Assembly (NCBI GenBank): GCA_963854835.1
Contig: OY978527.1
Location: 29,988,047 to 30,052,046, forward strand
DNA from: Megamerina dolium
Lineage: Eukaryota; Arthropoda; Insecta; Diptera; Megamerinidae
DNA: 64,000 nt
Reading direction: 5' to 3'
Below are positions 1 through 10,840 of the stretch, one piece after another (the stretch's first letter is position 1; each line of letters starts with the position of its first letter). Below the pieces are notes generated by a model that was not told the origin of the DNA, searched no databases, and saw only the letters and a program-made list of their open reading frames with translations. Both the position numbers and the translations under genes were made by a program.

Positions 1-86
1 CACCATTATGGTTATTTTTCAAAATCAATGACAATTGACATTTGCCTTTTAAATATATTGTATATACATACAATATATACAATATA

Positions 87-587
87 AAGGGTTTTCCAAT
101 AGGGATAATATGATTTTAAAATGTCATAGCGGCCATATTGAAAACAACAGAAACGTCAAATGCTGTCATTTGTATTCAGGATAGTCTGACAATTCAAAAT
201 TGTAAAATACACGCTTCAACAGCACTTGGTTATTATTAATTTTATGAAAATATTATGAACGATTCAAGAAATGCAACTGCTAATTGGTCTCGAAGAAGCT
301 GTATGCAGATAAACCACGAGCGCTTGAAGCATTGAAACAGAATATTTCATGTTGTATTGGTGATGTTAAATCATATTTAATGCATAGAGTCATCGAAAAT
401 TGGACTCATCGAATTCGCTCCTGTAAGCAACGTCGTAGTGGTCATTTAAATGATGCCTTATCCCGAACATAATTGTCGATTCTCAAGCTAAAATCAAGCT
501 CAAAATAATAAAAAAATATTGTTCTATCGAACATATTTCTTTTTTGATTACATTTTAAAATCATATTGTCCTTGTTGGAAAACCTTT
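87..587 (+). mobile_element. Tc1/mariner-type deletion derivative with intact ends
   Basis: A 501-bp element bounded by terminal inverted repeats of about 39 bp. The left end begins AAGGGTTTTCCA; the right end, read inward, begins AAAGGTTTTCCA, and the two agree at all but about five positions. TA dinucleotides at 85-86 and 588-589 fit the target duplication of the IS630-Tc1-mariner superfamily. The interior keeps only a transposase tail, so the copy is non-autonomous. The C-terminal protein and the terminal bases resemble the element at 58828, which suggests one family. Confidence 0.8.
284..472 (+). pseudogene. mariner-superfamily transposase C-terminal remnant
   Basis: About 60 codons matching the last part of an IS630-Tc1-mariner transposase: a KLYADKPRALEALKQNI stretch, then VIENWTHRIRSC, ending SGHLNDALSRT. 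The element at 58933-59151 (minus strand) ends the same way (VYADKPLTLEHLKTNI, GGHLNDVVFHT). The DNA-binding domain and the catalytic aspartates are absent. No initiator ATG exists at the left edge, so this is a remnant inside the 87-587 element, not a gene. Confidence 0.75.
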
Positions 588-589
588 TA

Positions 590-2459
590 TTTTTTATATT
601 ATAATATTTTCATTTATTTTAAAATATGGCCGGAATAAAATGCATTGTTAAAGCTGCGTTGTACATCAGCATGGTGTTTTTCGCACCACTCTACCGGACA
701 TGCTTCTAATGAATGTGAATAATCGCTACAAATCGATTTACTCCAGATACTTGATTAAACAAAGGCCATATGGCTAATAACGTTGCAAAACAAAATAAAT
801 CCATGTGTGAAATATGGGACATAGATCACGACCGACTAGTCAAGTTTTAACGTTGCGACTGAACTACCAAAGAAATACCCACTACGATCTAAAGAAATTA
901 GGACCTTCTATCATTCCCAAACGAACATTAACGCAAGTGAATAATTGAATTATTTTTCAGTAATTTTCAGTCAATTTGCACCATAACGAAACACTGCTGC
1001 AGATAGCCAAAAATTTTACTTCAACATTTATATTAAAGGATCGAAAAACTGATATAAAGTTTTTTCTTTTGGCTTTGTGACTCTTATTCAATTGCAAACC
1101 TCTAAAACTACAGGAGTATCGCGAAATACTATCTTATGGCAAAAGGAGCTTCGTTAATAAGGATGACTACATTAACCTACTACTTATTTACACTACTGTG
1201 TATTAATTTCATCATCCTTGTGCATATTAACCTTCATATAATTAAATTTCAATTTAAAATCAACTTTGTCTTAGATCGCAATCACTTTGTGTGAGATCAA
1301 TAAATATTGTTTGAATTAAAAACATAGCTGCCGTTGAGGTTAGACAAAGGCACAAACAAAGAAGTTCAGAGAACAAAACAAAAGAACAAAAATATATGGT
1401 AAATAATGAAAGACTAAAAAAGAAATTAGAAAACAGAACTAAGCAAGAGAATACATTCATTCAATAACGAACTAATGAAATAAATATAAGGCCCGTGCAA
1501 TTAATGTGCCAACACCGAACGCGCATCCGGTGTTTGAATTGCGGCGCGACTAGTCATTGTACTCAGTCGGGCGTAGACAATTAACTTCCGAGTAAATTAA
1601 ATTAAAAATAGAAAATGCGTTCTCATGATTAACCAACAGCAGTGGCAAGAACTTATGCCGAACAAAGACATGAACAACAATAACATCATCCATCTACAAT
1701 GTATTTATTATTGATGCTAATCCCGGTAAACCAGCATACCAGGATTAGTTAGTACCAAATAGTTCAAAGTAATTTGTTCATACAAATATCACTTGATAGT
1801 ATATCAATTTGAAGTATTTATAATAACATTTACCTGATTTTGTGTGAAAGAATTAACACTAAATTTCCGTCGGCTATCGCACACTTCTCGAACTATTCTG
1901 GCATGATTATAATAGCCACCATACTTTTATACGTTGGTTAGAAATATAACAAATTGGTGTTCTGAATTACCATTACAGTAACAAAAATAACAAAAATTCT
2001 TATTACCAATATGAAGCAGAGCTGTAAGAGAATTGAAGCATTAAGGAATTCACTCACCTTTAATTTATTTAAAAGCTGCATCAACGAGACTGCATTATTT
2101 TGCTTCGAATTCGTTAAAGAATGACAGGCGAACCATTCATCATTCTCAAAAGATTAAAATTTCACACTTTCCCATTCAGTAAAGGATTGGAATTGAAAAA
2201 TATCAAACCCATTCTTGCTAGGCTTAAAACTATGATGAATTCATTCAATATTATAATTCTCTTAACCTTTGAAATACTGGAAATATGATAATATTTACTA
2301 CCATGAAAAGCATAGCTGCTTTGGAACAAAATCCATTATGTTATTATGAAGGTAGAGTAACCACAAGAAATGCCTCTTGGCTGCTATAGTGTCAAGCTAG
2401 TGTGCTTCTTGTTTCCTTTTCAACTTCTTCTTCTACTTTTCCCATGTGTTTGTTGTTGT
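590..2459. other. no gene recognised
   Basis: AT-rich sequence with many stops in all frames. At 2018 a CAGAGCTGTAA string followed by loosely similar sequence resembles the edge of the hAT-like repeat at 5084, so a diverged third copy may begin there. Nothing else could be supported. Confidence 0.5.
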
Positions 2460-3000
2460 TTTATTGACTTTTTCTCCTTCATTCATGAGAACTCTCCCCA
2501 AAGGCTCTACCTTCTATTATTATACCATGACAAAACCAATTAGCTGTTATTATTCACAGAAATAAACGAATTGTAGTTTATAAACTACAGGAACAGTTGT
2601 TACTTCTCAATTTATTAAAAACATTACGAAAAACAAACAAAAAAATTGTAATACGAAATAAAACTTCTATAATTTTTTGCATTTAATACTTTCTTTATAT
2701 TTATTATAAGCCAATGGCAACCCAGAAATGAAAGATCCAACAACCATACAGATATTTTGTAAACAACAATACGCGAAGAAGAAGAAAGGCTGCAGCCATC
2801 TGATGCTGAATCCATCAAAATTTCAATTCTGCGTGAATTCTTTAGGTTTTTCAATTCATGAATTGAAAACGAATAGAACTAATTCATTTTTATCAGCCTA
2901 AAGACTTCACATACTGAATACTAGAAAAAGAGGATTTCAGCTTTTCAAAATTCAAATAAAAGAATTAAAAGTGAAAATGACTTCACACTTTTGATATGAA
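2460..3000 (-). mobile_element. shorter inverted copy of the hAT-like repeat at 5084-6100
   Basis: Read on the minus strand, 3000 down to 2585 aligns with 5085-5555 at roughly 80-85% by eye, including shared TGAAAAGCTG, ATTCATGAATTGAAAA and ATCTGTATGGTTGTTGG strings. Positions 2565 to 2465 then align with 6008-6105 (shared TTGGTTTTGTCATGGTATAA). The 450 bp at 5556-6005 of the other copy are missing here. The two copies are inverted about 2.1 kb apart. Confidence 0.6.
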
Positions 3001-3042
3001 GGTAATAAACTATTTAACATAAATAAAGTAATTAGTTATATA

Positions 3043-3200
3043 AAATTGCACCATGCTTTTAGGCATTGTCTTTAATATCAAAGTAAACAACAAGTATATG
3101 TAAGATAGTATTATTTAATTACAATTCTAAAATTATGCAACAAGTTAAATTGTTCGCTATTTCAAAGTTGTCATTAATTTTTGTAAGCAAATTTTCAAAA
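3043..3200. repeat. AT-rich repeat, copy 1 of a direct pair
   Basis: Contains a CATGCTTTTAGGC block and a TTACAATTCTAAAATTATGCAACAAG block. The same order recurs in the same orientation at 4557-4770, and part of it at 10262-10290 just left of the BEL insertion. The two blocks are partly complementary (CTTTTAG against CTAAAA), as in a small MITE. There is no coding potential. Confidence 0.5.
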
Positions 3201-4556
3201 TGTTCTATTTCGAAAAACCCGGGACCAGCAAGAGGTATGAAAATTGGCACTGCTAGTACACGTTATATACAAATAGTATGAATACGAGAAGAAGAAGGAA
3301 GGATAATAAAGAATTAGAATTACGCCTGCAAAATTTAAGTTTTTGCAGGAGGGTTCATTTGCTTAGTGATGAAAATTCAGTTGAGTGGAGATGAGAAATG
3401 TTCTTGAGTGTTTTACAAATCGGCGTTAATTTGTTTGATGAAAGGATTAGCACGACGAGCACGAAAATGAATACATAACAGCAGCAGCAATAAATTACGA
3501 AAACAATAAATGACAAAATTGTACAGAATATATAATATATACTATGTTCTATACATACATACATCGTATGTATAATTGACGCAAATATTTTTTTTTTTTG
3601 GCTCAATTGAAATTAAACAAATTATGCTCCACATTCGTATATGCAAATGTATTAGGAATGCTAATTTTGTAACATCTTGGTTATACCAGAATATGTATTT
3701 AATACAATATTTGATTTTGAATGATCTCCATTTCCAATATTATTTACTTTTGGACAATATTTCTTACATTAGTTAATCGATTTAAAGATCCATTCAATTG
3801 ATGGATTCCATAAATCTCGTTATAGGTCAAATTACCATTGCTCGCTGTTTATGAGAATAAGCGTTTTTTATGTGATGGGATTCGGGAACCATAGCTGTTA
3901 ATCCACAAAATGTTTCTGGGATCAGCATCGCTACATATACGTATTTGATGATTTACATAATTTCTTTTTACTGAAATACATATCTATTTCAATTATTAAG
4001 GTTTAACGGCTTTTAAATTAGATTCGCAAAATAAAAAAATATATATAATTCACAAAATAGCAAATTTAGTTTATACTAACTTAATATTTCATATGCATAT
4101 TTATGAATTTAATTAGCATATACATTTTGTTTTTTCTTTTAGACAAAAAATCTTATATGCCAAACAGGAAGATACACCAAAGCCTCTTATTCGGATGGTG
4201 CAAACCTCAAATGTGCGAATACAGAAATTGGAATTATTTTTATCCGTGTACTTTGATTATTTGTTCCAGCTTAATTTTACACCAGATTTTCACATTACAA
4301 CGACATTTGTATTTGATAGAAAATGTTTCAACTTGGATACTTAGTAAATTTTATATATAAATAGGACAATATTAAAATGTTGATTTTATATAAGCTCAGA
4401 AATTACTCAATTGAGTTTAAAGATATTTTATTTGTCTCCAAATTAATGTTTATATGCAGATTGTTTGGAATATTATGGTATGATTACAATAATCACCATA
4501 GTTACTTAAATAGTTGTAAATATCTTATAACACAACGATATTTTGAAGGAGAAGGC
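3201..4556. other. no gene recognised
   Basis: AT-rich spacer between the two copies of the direct repeat. Open frames at 3355-3606, 4103-4360 and 4377-4589 are low-complexity (F/Y/I/L-rich) and match nothing I recognise. Confidence 0.5.
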
Positions 4557-4770
4557 AAATTGCAGCATACTTTTAGGCGTTTACTTTGATATCAGCGTGA
4601 GCAAAATGTATATGACATAGATATTTATTTATTTACAATTCTAAAAGTATGCCACAAGCTAAATTTTTCGTTGCTACGAAGTTGCTAGAGTGCCGCTTTC
4701 AAGTAGCGGTTATAAAACCATAACAAATTAAATTTTTTGTAACCAAATTTTCAAAGGTACTACGCCATAA
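4557..4770. repeat. AT-rich repeat, copy 2 of a direct pair
   Basis: Starts with GCATACTTTTAGGCG and contains TTTACAATTCTAAAAGTATGCC, a near palindrome of its own start. Collinear with 3043-3200. A short extra segment (AGTGCCGCTTTCAAGTAGCG) lies within this copy only. Confidence 0.5.
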
Positions 4771-4880
4771 TTGAACGACCTGCATACATTGAATAAAGCG
4801 TAGCGTACGTACATGTATAAACAAAATAAACAGCAATTTTCACAGCCAAAATGTTTATTGCAGAACTAAACATCTTTAAT

Positions 4881-5075
4881 TTAGCGTTTACAGGGTGATT
4901 TTTTAAGAGCCTTCTGATTTGATTTAAAAAAACACATAAAATTTAGAGAAACGTATGAATGTTGACCGCGGCTGCGCCTCAAATGGTTCATACGCTGAGT
5001 CAAACTTTGGCATACTCTCTCCAACATATCGGCCGGTATCTCACGAATAAATCGGTTATTCACGATCATCAACTG
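4881..5075 (-). pseudogene. mariner-superfamily transposase C-terminal remnant
   Basis: The minus-strand frame reads REIPADMLERVCQSLTQRM followed by NHLRRSRGQHSYVSLNFMCFF, the typical tail of an IS630-Tc1-mariner transposase (the EIP..ML..V...W..R...C..S.G.H pattern). The catalytic domain is gone: the frame begins at the junction with the hAT-like repeat. The reading frame overlaps the left terminus of its element. Confidence 0.6.
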
Positions 5076-5083
5076 GCGGCAGA

Positions 5084-6100
5084 GCTGTAAAAGTGTGAAC
5101 TCATTTTCACTTTTAATTCTTTTATTTAAATTTTGAAAAGCTGCAATCTTTGTTTTCTATCATTCAGTGTGTTAAATCTTTAGGCTGATAAAAATGCATG
5201 AGTTTTATTCATTTTGAATTCATGAATTGAAAATGCTAAAGAATTCACACTGAATTAAAATTTTAATGAATGCAGCCGCGGATGGCTGCAGCCTAAAAAG
5301 AATGGGAGTGGCGATATACATTCAGTAGCAAGCTGACAGGCTTTCTTCTTCTTCCCGTTTTGTTGTTTACAAAATATCTGTATGGTTGTTGGGTTTTTCA
5401 TTTCTGGGTTGCCATTGTCTTATATGAAATATAAAGAAAGTATTAAATGCAAAAATTTATAAAAGATTTATTTCGTATTACAATTTTTTTGTTTGTTTTT
5501 ACGTAATCTTTTTAATAAATTGAGAAGTAACGACTAGCATGTTTGTTCCTGGTAGATTAACCTCCTTCAAGAATTCTACGTATATATACGCATATTTATG
5601 TATAATGCGTAGATATATAAAGATCCGTTAATTTCTTTTCAAATGTGAATTTCTTCAAAGTGAATCTTGTTAGATAAATTTAAAAATGTGTTCAAAAGAA
5701 AGTGAAAATTTAATTGATTGTGAGAATTCTTCATCGCAAAGTCAACACAAGATTGAAGAATGGGAAAGCTATCCGATATTTGGTTTGATAAACGCTATGA
5801 CATTTTATATGGCACATTTTTTTCTGTAATTGAAAAGGTTCGCTAAAAATTTTTTTGATATATAGTTGGTGTATCATATTTGTATTAATTTTTATATAAA
5901 ATGAGCAGCTCGATTCAACATCCTACTACAAGAAAAAAGGGGGAATTCTTGTGCGTTGTAGCATATGCAATACAAAACTGCAGGGTACTGTGCAAGTTAC
6001 ATCAAATTTCACACTTCAGCTGATTGGTTTTGTCATGGTATAATAACACAAGGTAGAGCCATTGGAGAGAGTTCTCATGAAAGAAGGACAAAAACAGTGT
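5084..6100 (+). mobile_element. hAT-like element, fuller of two inverted copies
   Basis: Starts with CAGAGCTGTAAAAG, a typical hAT-style terminus, exactly where the 4881-5075 transposase frame is broken. Shares about 550 bp with the inverted copy at 2460-3000. It additionally contains 5556-6005, with a possible coding start and a BED-finger-like reading. I could not find the matching right terminus or the 8-bp duplication, so hAT membership is inference. Confidence 0.45.
5686..6020 (+). pseudogene. possible BED-type zinc-finger start of a hAT transposase
   Basis: An ATG at 5686 opens a short acidic frame (MCSKESENLIDCENSSSQ). About 200 bp later a second frame reads GGILVRCSICNTKLQGT then VQVTSNFT at roughly 5940-5995. 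The CxxC followed by a T-S-N stretch resembles the first half of a hAT BED finger, although the histidine pair is not in frame. The two frames might be joined by an intron, which I cannot prove. The rest of any transposase is absent. Confidence 0.35.
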
Positions 6101-6135
6101 TGCCAAAAAGAAAGTTGCTACAAAATCACCCTGTA

Positions 6136-9100
6136 TCTACCAAAATAGTGTGTGAGATCCTATGATTAAGCGTGGCATACATATAAATTGTTTAATATGA
6201 AATATCTAGATATGCAAAATAAAATAAAATCGTGATATTGATATAAAAAAATTGTTTTTCTTTTAAATAACTCTTTGCATTTCAACCTTTTTTTATAAGG
6301 ATAAGTAGTTTAGATAGAAAAAACTCAAAATGTTCCCTTCAGTAAATATATGAACACTACTGAACCAGTAGAATTTAAATATTTACTTCACACATAAGAT
6401 TCTTAAGTGAGATCACTGTCGCTTTTGGATGTTGAACGAGTTTTGTTAAGTTTGAATTATAATTAAAATCAATATGATTCTTCAATTTTGTCTGATTCTT
6501 TTTGAGGACGACTTGTCTCAATTTCATTTGAATTTGAATTACACAAAAATGACACATATACGCTTTACAGCTATTGCAATAGCACTGTGAGCAGAATCTT
6601 GATAATGTTGCCGGACATTTCTTCGATTTTTCAGTATTAAGAACTTATGTACCATTTAAAATTATACTTAGTGGTTCAATTAAGGCGTAGATAAATAAAA
6701 AACTCACATTTTTGTTTTTTTTTATTTCTCAATATGATTTCTCTCTGATAACTAACGCACAATTTTTTTCGAACAATCAAAAATGATATGACATCCGATT
6801 TAAGTGGTTGTGCTCTTACAACCACGCTTAAACTGGACAATTAATGTTCAACCATTCTTCTCGAAGAAACAAATTCCTCACATTATTTACCGAAACAACT
6901 TGTGGTATCCATGTTCATTTGTTCATTTTTTAGGATTGTTTCATCAACACACGAAATTCAATTGTTTTAACATCTTGCAAGCAATTTCGGAAATCGCGCG
7001 CTACTAAAACTAAAATCACAGATCGATTTCATTCAAATTTTGACAACCGACTCATGGAGAAACCTTAAGAAATCAAGGCAGTTTAATAAACCGAAAAGTT
7101 TCAACGCTGGCTTTAACGTTCATCTGCGTCTTCATACAATAGTCCATTTCTCCGTTCCTGATATTGGCGACGGCATGTATCTTCATAGACATAGAAATTC
7201 AATAAGGAGACTCATTAAAATGCGCAAAACCCTCTCAAACGCAATAAAAAAGAGTAGTTTCGGAAGTGTATTGTTAAAAATCGTTGAGATAAATCTATGA
7301 TTTCTATCGCACGAAATAATCTTTCGATATCATGTAGGTAGCGATATTTTTGAGTTTCATAAAATTACATATTTGTCAATTGCACAAAGCACATCTATGG
7401 CCTTCGTGAAATACATACACTGTGTACGTCATGTAAAATTGCCCATTTGTAGAAATACGAAATTTGCACACTTTGAGACTCTTTATTATTTCGCAACAAA
7501 TATATCATAGTTTGTAAGGCAAAATAAAAAAAGTTTCAAAGATATATAAGTATAATGTTATACGCATAAGTTTAGTGCAATAATTTTATTTATATTCGAC
7601 CAATTTCATTCGCTACTTTATATAAGCTAAACATTGCAGTAAAAACTTTTCAAAGAATAACATACATTTTCGCATTTTCATTTTCGTTAGCTTCATCCTT
7701 TCCATCTCCTTTCAAATCCCTACATTCGGATTGACATATGTATTGGTACATAAATATGGTAATTCATATAACTATGTATACGTATGTAATATATTTAGTT
7801 AATAGAAAATTCATCTATACTATTATATCTAAGTTTATATGTATAGGTAGGTAGGTACATTATATTCATATGTAAGTACCTACATATGGCTATTTATATA
7901 ACGGAAAGATGAAAATGAAGATTAAGGGGAAGATGCCTAAATCACAACAATATGGCACATTTTCTTCTCTTCGATGGAATTTTAGAGGACTTGCATACCT
8001 ACTTATGTATCGTACATACTTATACACACCGTACGTATGTAACATGACCAAATTTCAATTAAATAACATCTGCTGAATACAAACAAAAATGGCAACAACA
8101 ATTGCTGCTAAGAAAAGAAAAAAAAGGGATATATACATTTAAACAGCAAGAATTGTATTTATGTAGTAGTACCGAGTCACCCACCCGATTGCCTTTACCA
8201 TGCCAAAAGAAAGGTCGGTCTAAGTCGTAATCTTACTAGGCACAACTGAGACGTGAGCTAAAACAACAATAATAATATTTATGAAAGGATACGACCTTAC
8301 TTGAAATCAAACATTCATATATGTATATGTATAGGTATAGTACGATATGTACGTACATATTGGCTATCAAATTTGTAGGCATTGAAGAACTTGTATGTAC
8401 GTGTCCTACTTGGACGTGAGTAAGAATTATGAATTTTGACCACAAATGACATATGACACATGCACGTGCGTTTATCAGGGCCGTAGCAAAGTTGGAAGAG
8501 GAGTGGAGGCGAACAGAAGATCTTGGCAAATTTATACATTCAAGTAATATTACAAATTAATTTACACAAAAAAAAACTCGTTTTTCTTGAAATTCTCCGG
8601 AACGATTGTTAATACAAAAAGTACAGAAAAATTCCAATTCATGAACCACTGTGCCATATGTTACATTTTGGCACAAAAAACATACTACCATACTTTGCAA
8701 CTTGTGGCAAAAAAATATCCAGCCGAAATTGTTGTACTAAAAGCGGGTGTGCCAACTTGGATTGTTTAATGCAAAATATCTATATTTTTGGTATTCTTCT
8801 AAAACCAATATTATAATAAAATGACTTTGAAAAAATAACTAATTGTTAGTTTTGGTTAAAAACGATGGTACTCATTTCATTGACTTCCGATCTAATATAC
8901 TTATAATATTAAAATTATCGAAAGAATTGATTTTAAGGAATTTTGCTCATGCATTTAAATTTTTCTGCAGTCGAAAATTGAATATAGTGTGATTACAACT
9001 AACCTCACATTTATATCTGCATACTGCATTCCAGTAAATTGTCATATAATATATAACTTCGATTCCGTATGCTCAAGAAAGTGTTAACGCTTGGTTTTCT

Positions 9101-9240
9101 TAACAATATTTTAAAGTATCTTATATATTACCTGAAGAATGAAGAAAGCTAAGTTTGTACTTGTACTTGTTAGTCCTTTCAAGTTTATTGTGTTCATTAA
9201 TGATATTTATAACATATCCTGTGAAATAGCCAATTGTATG
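6136..9240. other. no gene recognised
   Basis: About 3.1 kb of AT-rich DNA. Open frames such as 6804-7007, 7040-7300 and 8236-8539 show no family motifs and are interrupted in related frames. 7730-7900 and 8320-8360 are rich in short ATATGTA/TACGTA steps. I see no splice-consistent gene model. Confidence 0.5.
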
Positions 9241-9244
9241 CTAA

Positions 9245-9590
9245 TTAGTTAAAACTAGATACCAAAGTTCGTGGTTCAATCCTCGGCTGATGCATAACAA
9301 ATTTAATATCGAAAAGATTTTTCTTTCGAACGGTAGCCACCTGTCGGCAAGCAATTCGCAATTCTTCCGACAGTAACAACTTGCCATGAAAAAGCTTCGA
9401 AAAGTGCTCTGTGACAAAGCTTAGAAAAAGTGATGTCACAAGGGTGCTGCCGTTCGGAACCGGCTAAAATAAGTAGGTCCCTTCTAATACTGTCCAAAAT
9501 TTAACACGCACAACAGTAATGGAAGAGAAACTCGACCAATGAGACCTTCGGGGCTTTCAGTGCCACATATTTATTTTTTTATTTTTAGAA
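9245..9590 (+). mobile_element. tRNA-related SINE-like repeat, copy 1 (longest)
   Basis: Contains GGTTCAATCC at 9273-9282, one base from the RNA polymerase III B-box consensus GGTTCGANNCC. A body follows (CGAAAAGATTTTTCTTTCGAACGG), then a conserved 3' segment (CTTCGGGGCTTTCAGTGCCA) and a tail of T and TATTT runs. The same order recurs at 32930-33245, and the 3' part alone at four further sites. No clear A box is seen. Minus-strand open frames across it are not conserved between copies. Confidence 0.6.
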
Positions 9591-10335
9591 AACAAAGTTA
9601 GAGATTTCTCTCCTGAACTACAGTCAGACTCCCCATCAAAGTTAAGAATTTATCTTATAAAATACAGTCAGATGTCTTTCACTGGAGCATTGAAAACCAA
9701 GCCTACTTCCTAATGTCGCAAAAAATTTTGCAACATTGCTTTTCTGATTAATTAAAATTCTAATTAAATAGCTAATTTGTATGTTAGTTAATACAGATTT
9801 TGATTAACAGAATAATTTTTTTAACGATTAATCGCCCTAATTTGTACCTCGCCAAAACTATGTTGTACCTAAGAAACTACTCATTGTTAACTTCCATTTG
9901 TAGTAATCGTTTTTCTAATCCTCTGGCCCATATACCCTACGTTGAATTCACTTTATACCAGTCTGGTGCATTCTATGCTGGAATATTGTTCTTTGTTTAA
10001 AGTCCATCTTATACTTATAATGTTTAAGGTGCTGAGTGCATCGTTTACTTGATTCGAGGCCTCTTTATTTTACAGATCCGATGCCATTATATGCTTATTG
10101 ACAATGAATACCTAGCAGATTATCTTTTAAATCTACTTATTTATAAAGCCTTAGATGTATGCAACTAAGTAGTCTCCAACCGGGCTATTATCACAATAGT
10201 CAATTAAATACTTTGACTTGGTAACAAGCTATTGTTAACTAATAAAAAGTGAATATTGTTATTTAATTACAATTCTGAAAGTATGACAACGGATTGAAAT
10301 CCAATACAGTATGTGAAAAAACAAAAAAATGTTTC
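9591..10335. other. no gene; left flank of the BEL element
   Basis: AT-rich sequence. Near its right end (10262-10290) it carries TTTAATTACAATTCTGAAAG, related to the repeat at 3043 and 4557, so the BEL element landed close to or inside such a repeat. The target duplication ATATG lies at 10336-10340. Confidence 0.5.
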
Positions 10336-10340
10336 ATATG

Positions 10341-10425
10341 TGTTCGAGCGAGATCAAGCGAACAGTATCGACATAGCAGTGAAGCGAGGCGGTTGTGTGG
10401 CGACGGAGACGATAAGGAACATACA
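10341..10425 (+). repeat. BEL 5' LTR (85 bp)
   Basis: Starts TG and ends CA, and is identical at all 85 positions to 16132-16216. I see no TATA box and no AATAAA within it. LTRs of this superfamily are normally a few hundred bases, so this is probably an internally deleted LTR that was copied to both ends by reverse transcription. Confidence 0.9.
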
Positions 10426-10430
10426 TTTTT

Positions 10431-10448
10431 TGGTCCTTCGAGCCGGAT
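10431..10448 (+). promoter_or_regulatory. primer-binding site, tRNA-Tyr type
   Basis: TGGTCCTTCGAGCCGGAT begins 5 bp after the 5' LTR. It is complementary to the 3' end of insect tRNA-Tyr (acceptor ending CTCGAAGGACCA, recalled from the known Drosophila tRNA) over 18 nt. This fixes the LTR boundary and orientation. Confidence 0.85.
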
Positions 10449-10586
10449 GGAATGTTGTACAGGTTTGAAGTATAGGTTACGGGTAAAATGGATATATGTT
10501 CGGTATGATTGTGTATTAGTGTTGTTGCGAACAGAATGTTTTCGGTTAGGTCATTGATTTAATCTAACTACAGCGCATACGGATAA

Positions 10587-10788
10587 TGCTGCAACTAGCC
10601 ACCGACGTAAAAACGTAGAACGTGTCAGCTGACACGACCTATCTTATGGGAATGTCGTGTAAACGAAAACTCACCACCGTATGACGGTGACGTAGACGTT
10701 GCTCGTAGCGGAGAAAATCAATGCAATTTTGTATGTTTTTACGTACGGGCGGTACGTACGTACGTTACGTCGGTGGCTAGTTGCAGCA
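10587..10788. mobile_element. 202-bp MITE inside the BEL leader
   Basis: Perfect 24-bp terminal inverted repeats (10587-10610 and 10765-10788) beginning TGCTGCAACTAGCCACCGAC, with TAA directly outside both ends (10584-10586 and 10789-10791). A TWA-type duplication fits the PIF/Harbinger superfamily; TA plus chance is the alternative. The interior is non-coding. Perfect ends suggest a recent insertion. Confidence 0.75.
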
Positions 10789-10840
10789 TAACATTGAATA
10801 TTCCATTTCCAATGTATGTAGTCGGTATGATTCGATGTTT

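Larger units (their letters stand above)
4891..6133 (-). mobile_element. Tc1/mariner-type relic with TA-flanked ends, interrupted
   Basis: The left terminus CAGGGTGATTTT at 4891-4902 is mirrored at 6122-6133, and TA lies directly outside both ends (4889-4890 and 6134-6135). The left part holds a minus-strand transposase tail. At 5084 the reading is interrupted by the hAT-like repeat, which fills most of the interval. Pairing these two ends is inference from the 12-bp inverted match and the TA duplications. Confidence 0.55.

Noticed and set aside
1510..1565. Plus-strand reading IRCLNCGATSHCTQS resembling a Gag zinc knuckle
   Set aside because: Spacing is CX2CX4H without a properly placed final Cys, and no other Gag or Pol motif lies nearby.
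3355..3776. Opposite-strand frames 3355-3606 and 3576-3776
   Set aside because: F/Y/C/I-rich low-complexity translations with no motif; typical of AT-rich non-coding DNA.
6804..7300. Possible hAT transposase pieces in frames 6804-7007 and 7040-7300 (for example a TTDSWRNL string)
   Set aside because: One short resemblance only; neighbouring conserved blocks and a dimerisation motif are absent.
8236..8539. Overlapping minus-strand frames of 74-97 codons
   Set aside because: They exist in two frames at once over YIYIYIY-type repeats, with no family resemblance.
9245..9497. Minus-strand frames across the SINE (ILAGSERQHPCDITFSKLC)
   Set aside because: The equivalent frame in the 32.9-kb copy has changed residues without codon-like constraint, and the SINE orientation is plus.
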